DNA of 5,497 bases from WHSM01 sp050701635 (lineage in GTDB: Bacteria; Actinomycetota; Actinomycetes; Mycobacteriales; Micromonosporaceae): contig JBOGDF010000357.1 in the NCBI GenBank assembly GCA_050701635.1, forward strand, positions 1-5,497, given 5' to 3'. Under the pieces are notes generated by a model that was not told the DNA's origin, searched no databases, and saw only the letters and a program-made list of their open reading frames with translations. Shown in pieces: positions 5,464 through 5,497 of the stretch (position 1 is the stretch's first letter; each line of letters starts with the position of its first letter). Both the position numbers and the translations under genes were made by a program.

Positions 5464-5497
5464 CGCCCGCGGCCCGCGCCCGCCCGCGGCCCGCGCC
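5464..5497. repeat. 17-bp all-G/C tandem repeat, two copies, cut by window end
   Basis: CGCCCGCGGCCCGCGCC occurs at 5464-5480 and again at 5481-5497 with no mismatch, directly after the DUF5926 stop. The second copy ends exactly at the window edge, so more copies may follow. Each unit contains the palindrome CCGCGG and could form G/C structures near a transcript end. Confidence 0.8.

Overview
The window is GC-rich, with strong GGAGG ribosome sites, frequent GTG starts and G/C-biased third codon positions. All six genes are on the plus strand. Three LytR-CpsA-Psr (LCP) genes in a row, a lone RsbW-type ATPase and a DUF5926 gene suggest a high-GC actinomycete. Micromonosporaceae (Micromonospora, Salinispora or Actinoplanes type) is the best guess from remembered family content and style, not from a search.

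Layout. Positions 1-1076 hold an LCP gene whose 5' end lies outside the window; its reading frame is open to the left edge and encodes a Gly/Arg-rich cytoplasmic tail before the membrane helix. A 150-bp gap with an 11-bp perfect stem-loop follows. The second LCP gene is at 1227-2300 and the third at 2427-3491. Each is preceded by a gap containing the octamer CGTACAGT, a possible -10 region. A single-domain rhodanese gene (3546-3881) sits 54 bp downstream of the third LCP gene. A 165-bp gap containing several short duplications and three CTAG sites leads to an RsbW/SpoIIAB-like ATPase gene (4047-4496). An 84-bp gap with a perfect 8-6-8 inverted repeat next to -10-like sequences leads to an apparently leaderless DUF5926 gene (4581-5462). 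The window ends in two copies of a 17-bp all-G/C tandem repeat.

How the genes may work together. LCP proteins are membrane-anchored phosphotransferases that attach teichoic-acid-type or other glycopolymers from lipid carriers to peptidoglycan, so the first two thirds of the window is a cell-envelope assembly cluster. The three paralogues carry the core LCP arginines and aspartates, and all share a cysteine pair that may form a disulfide outside the cell. The rhodanese could be co-transcribed with the third LCP gene; a functional link is speculative. The ATPase and DUF5926 genes look like separately controlled units. I see no mobile element, phage gene, CRISPR array, tRNA or rRNA. The less ordinary signals are the LCP triplication with its cysteine pair, the glycine-rich tail, and the intergenic repeats and palindromes.
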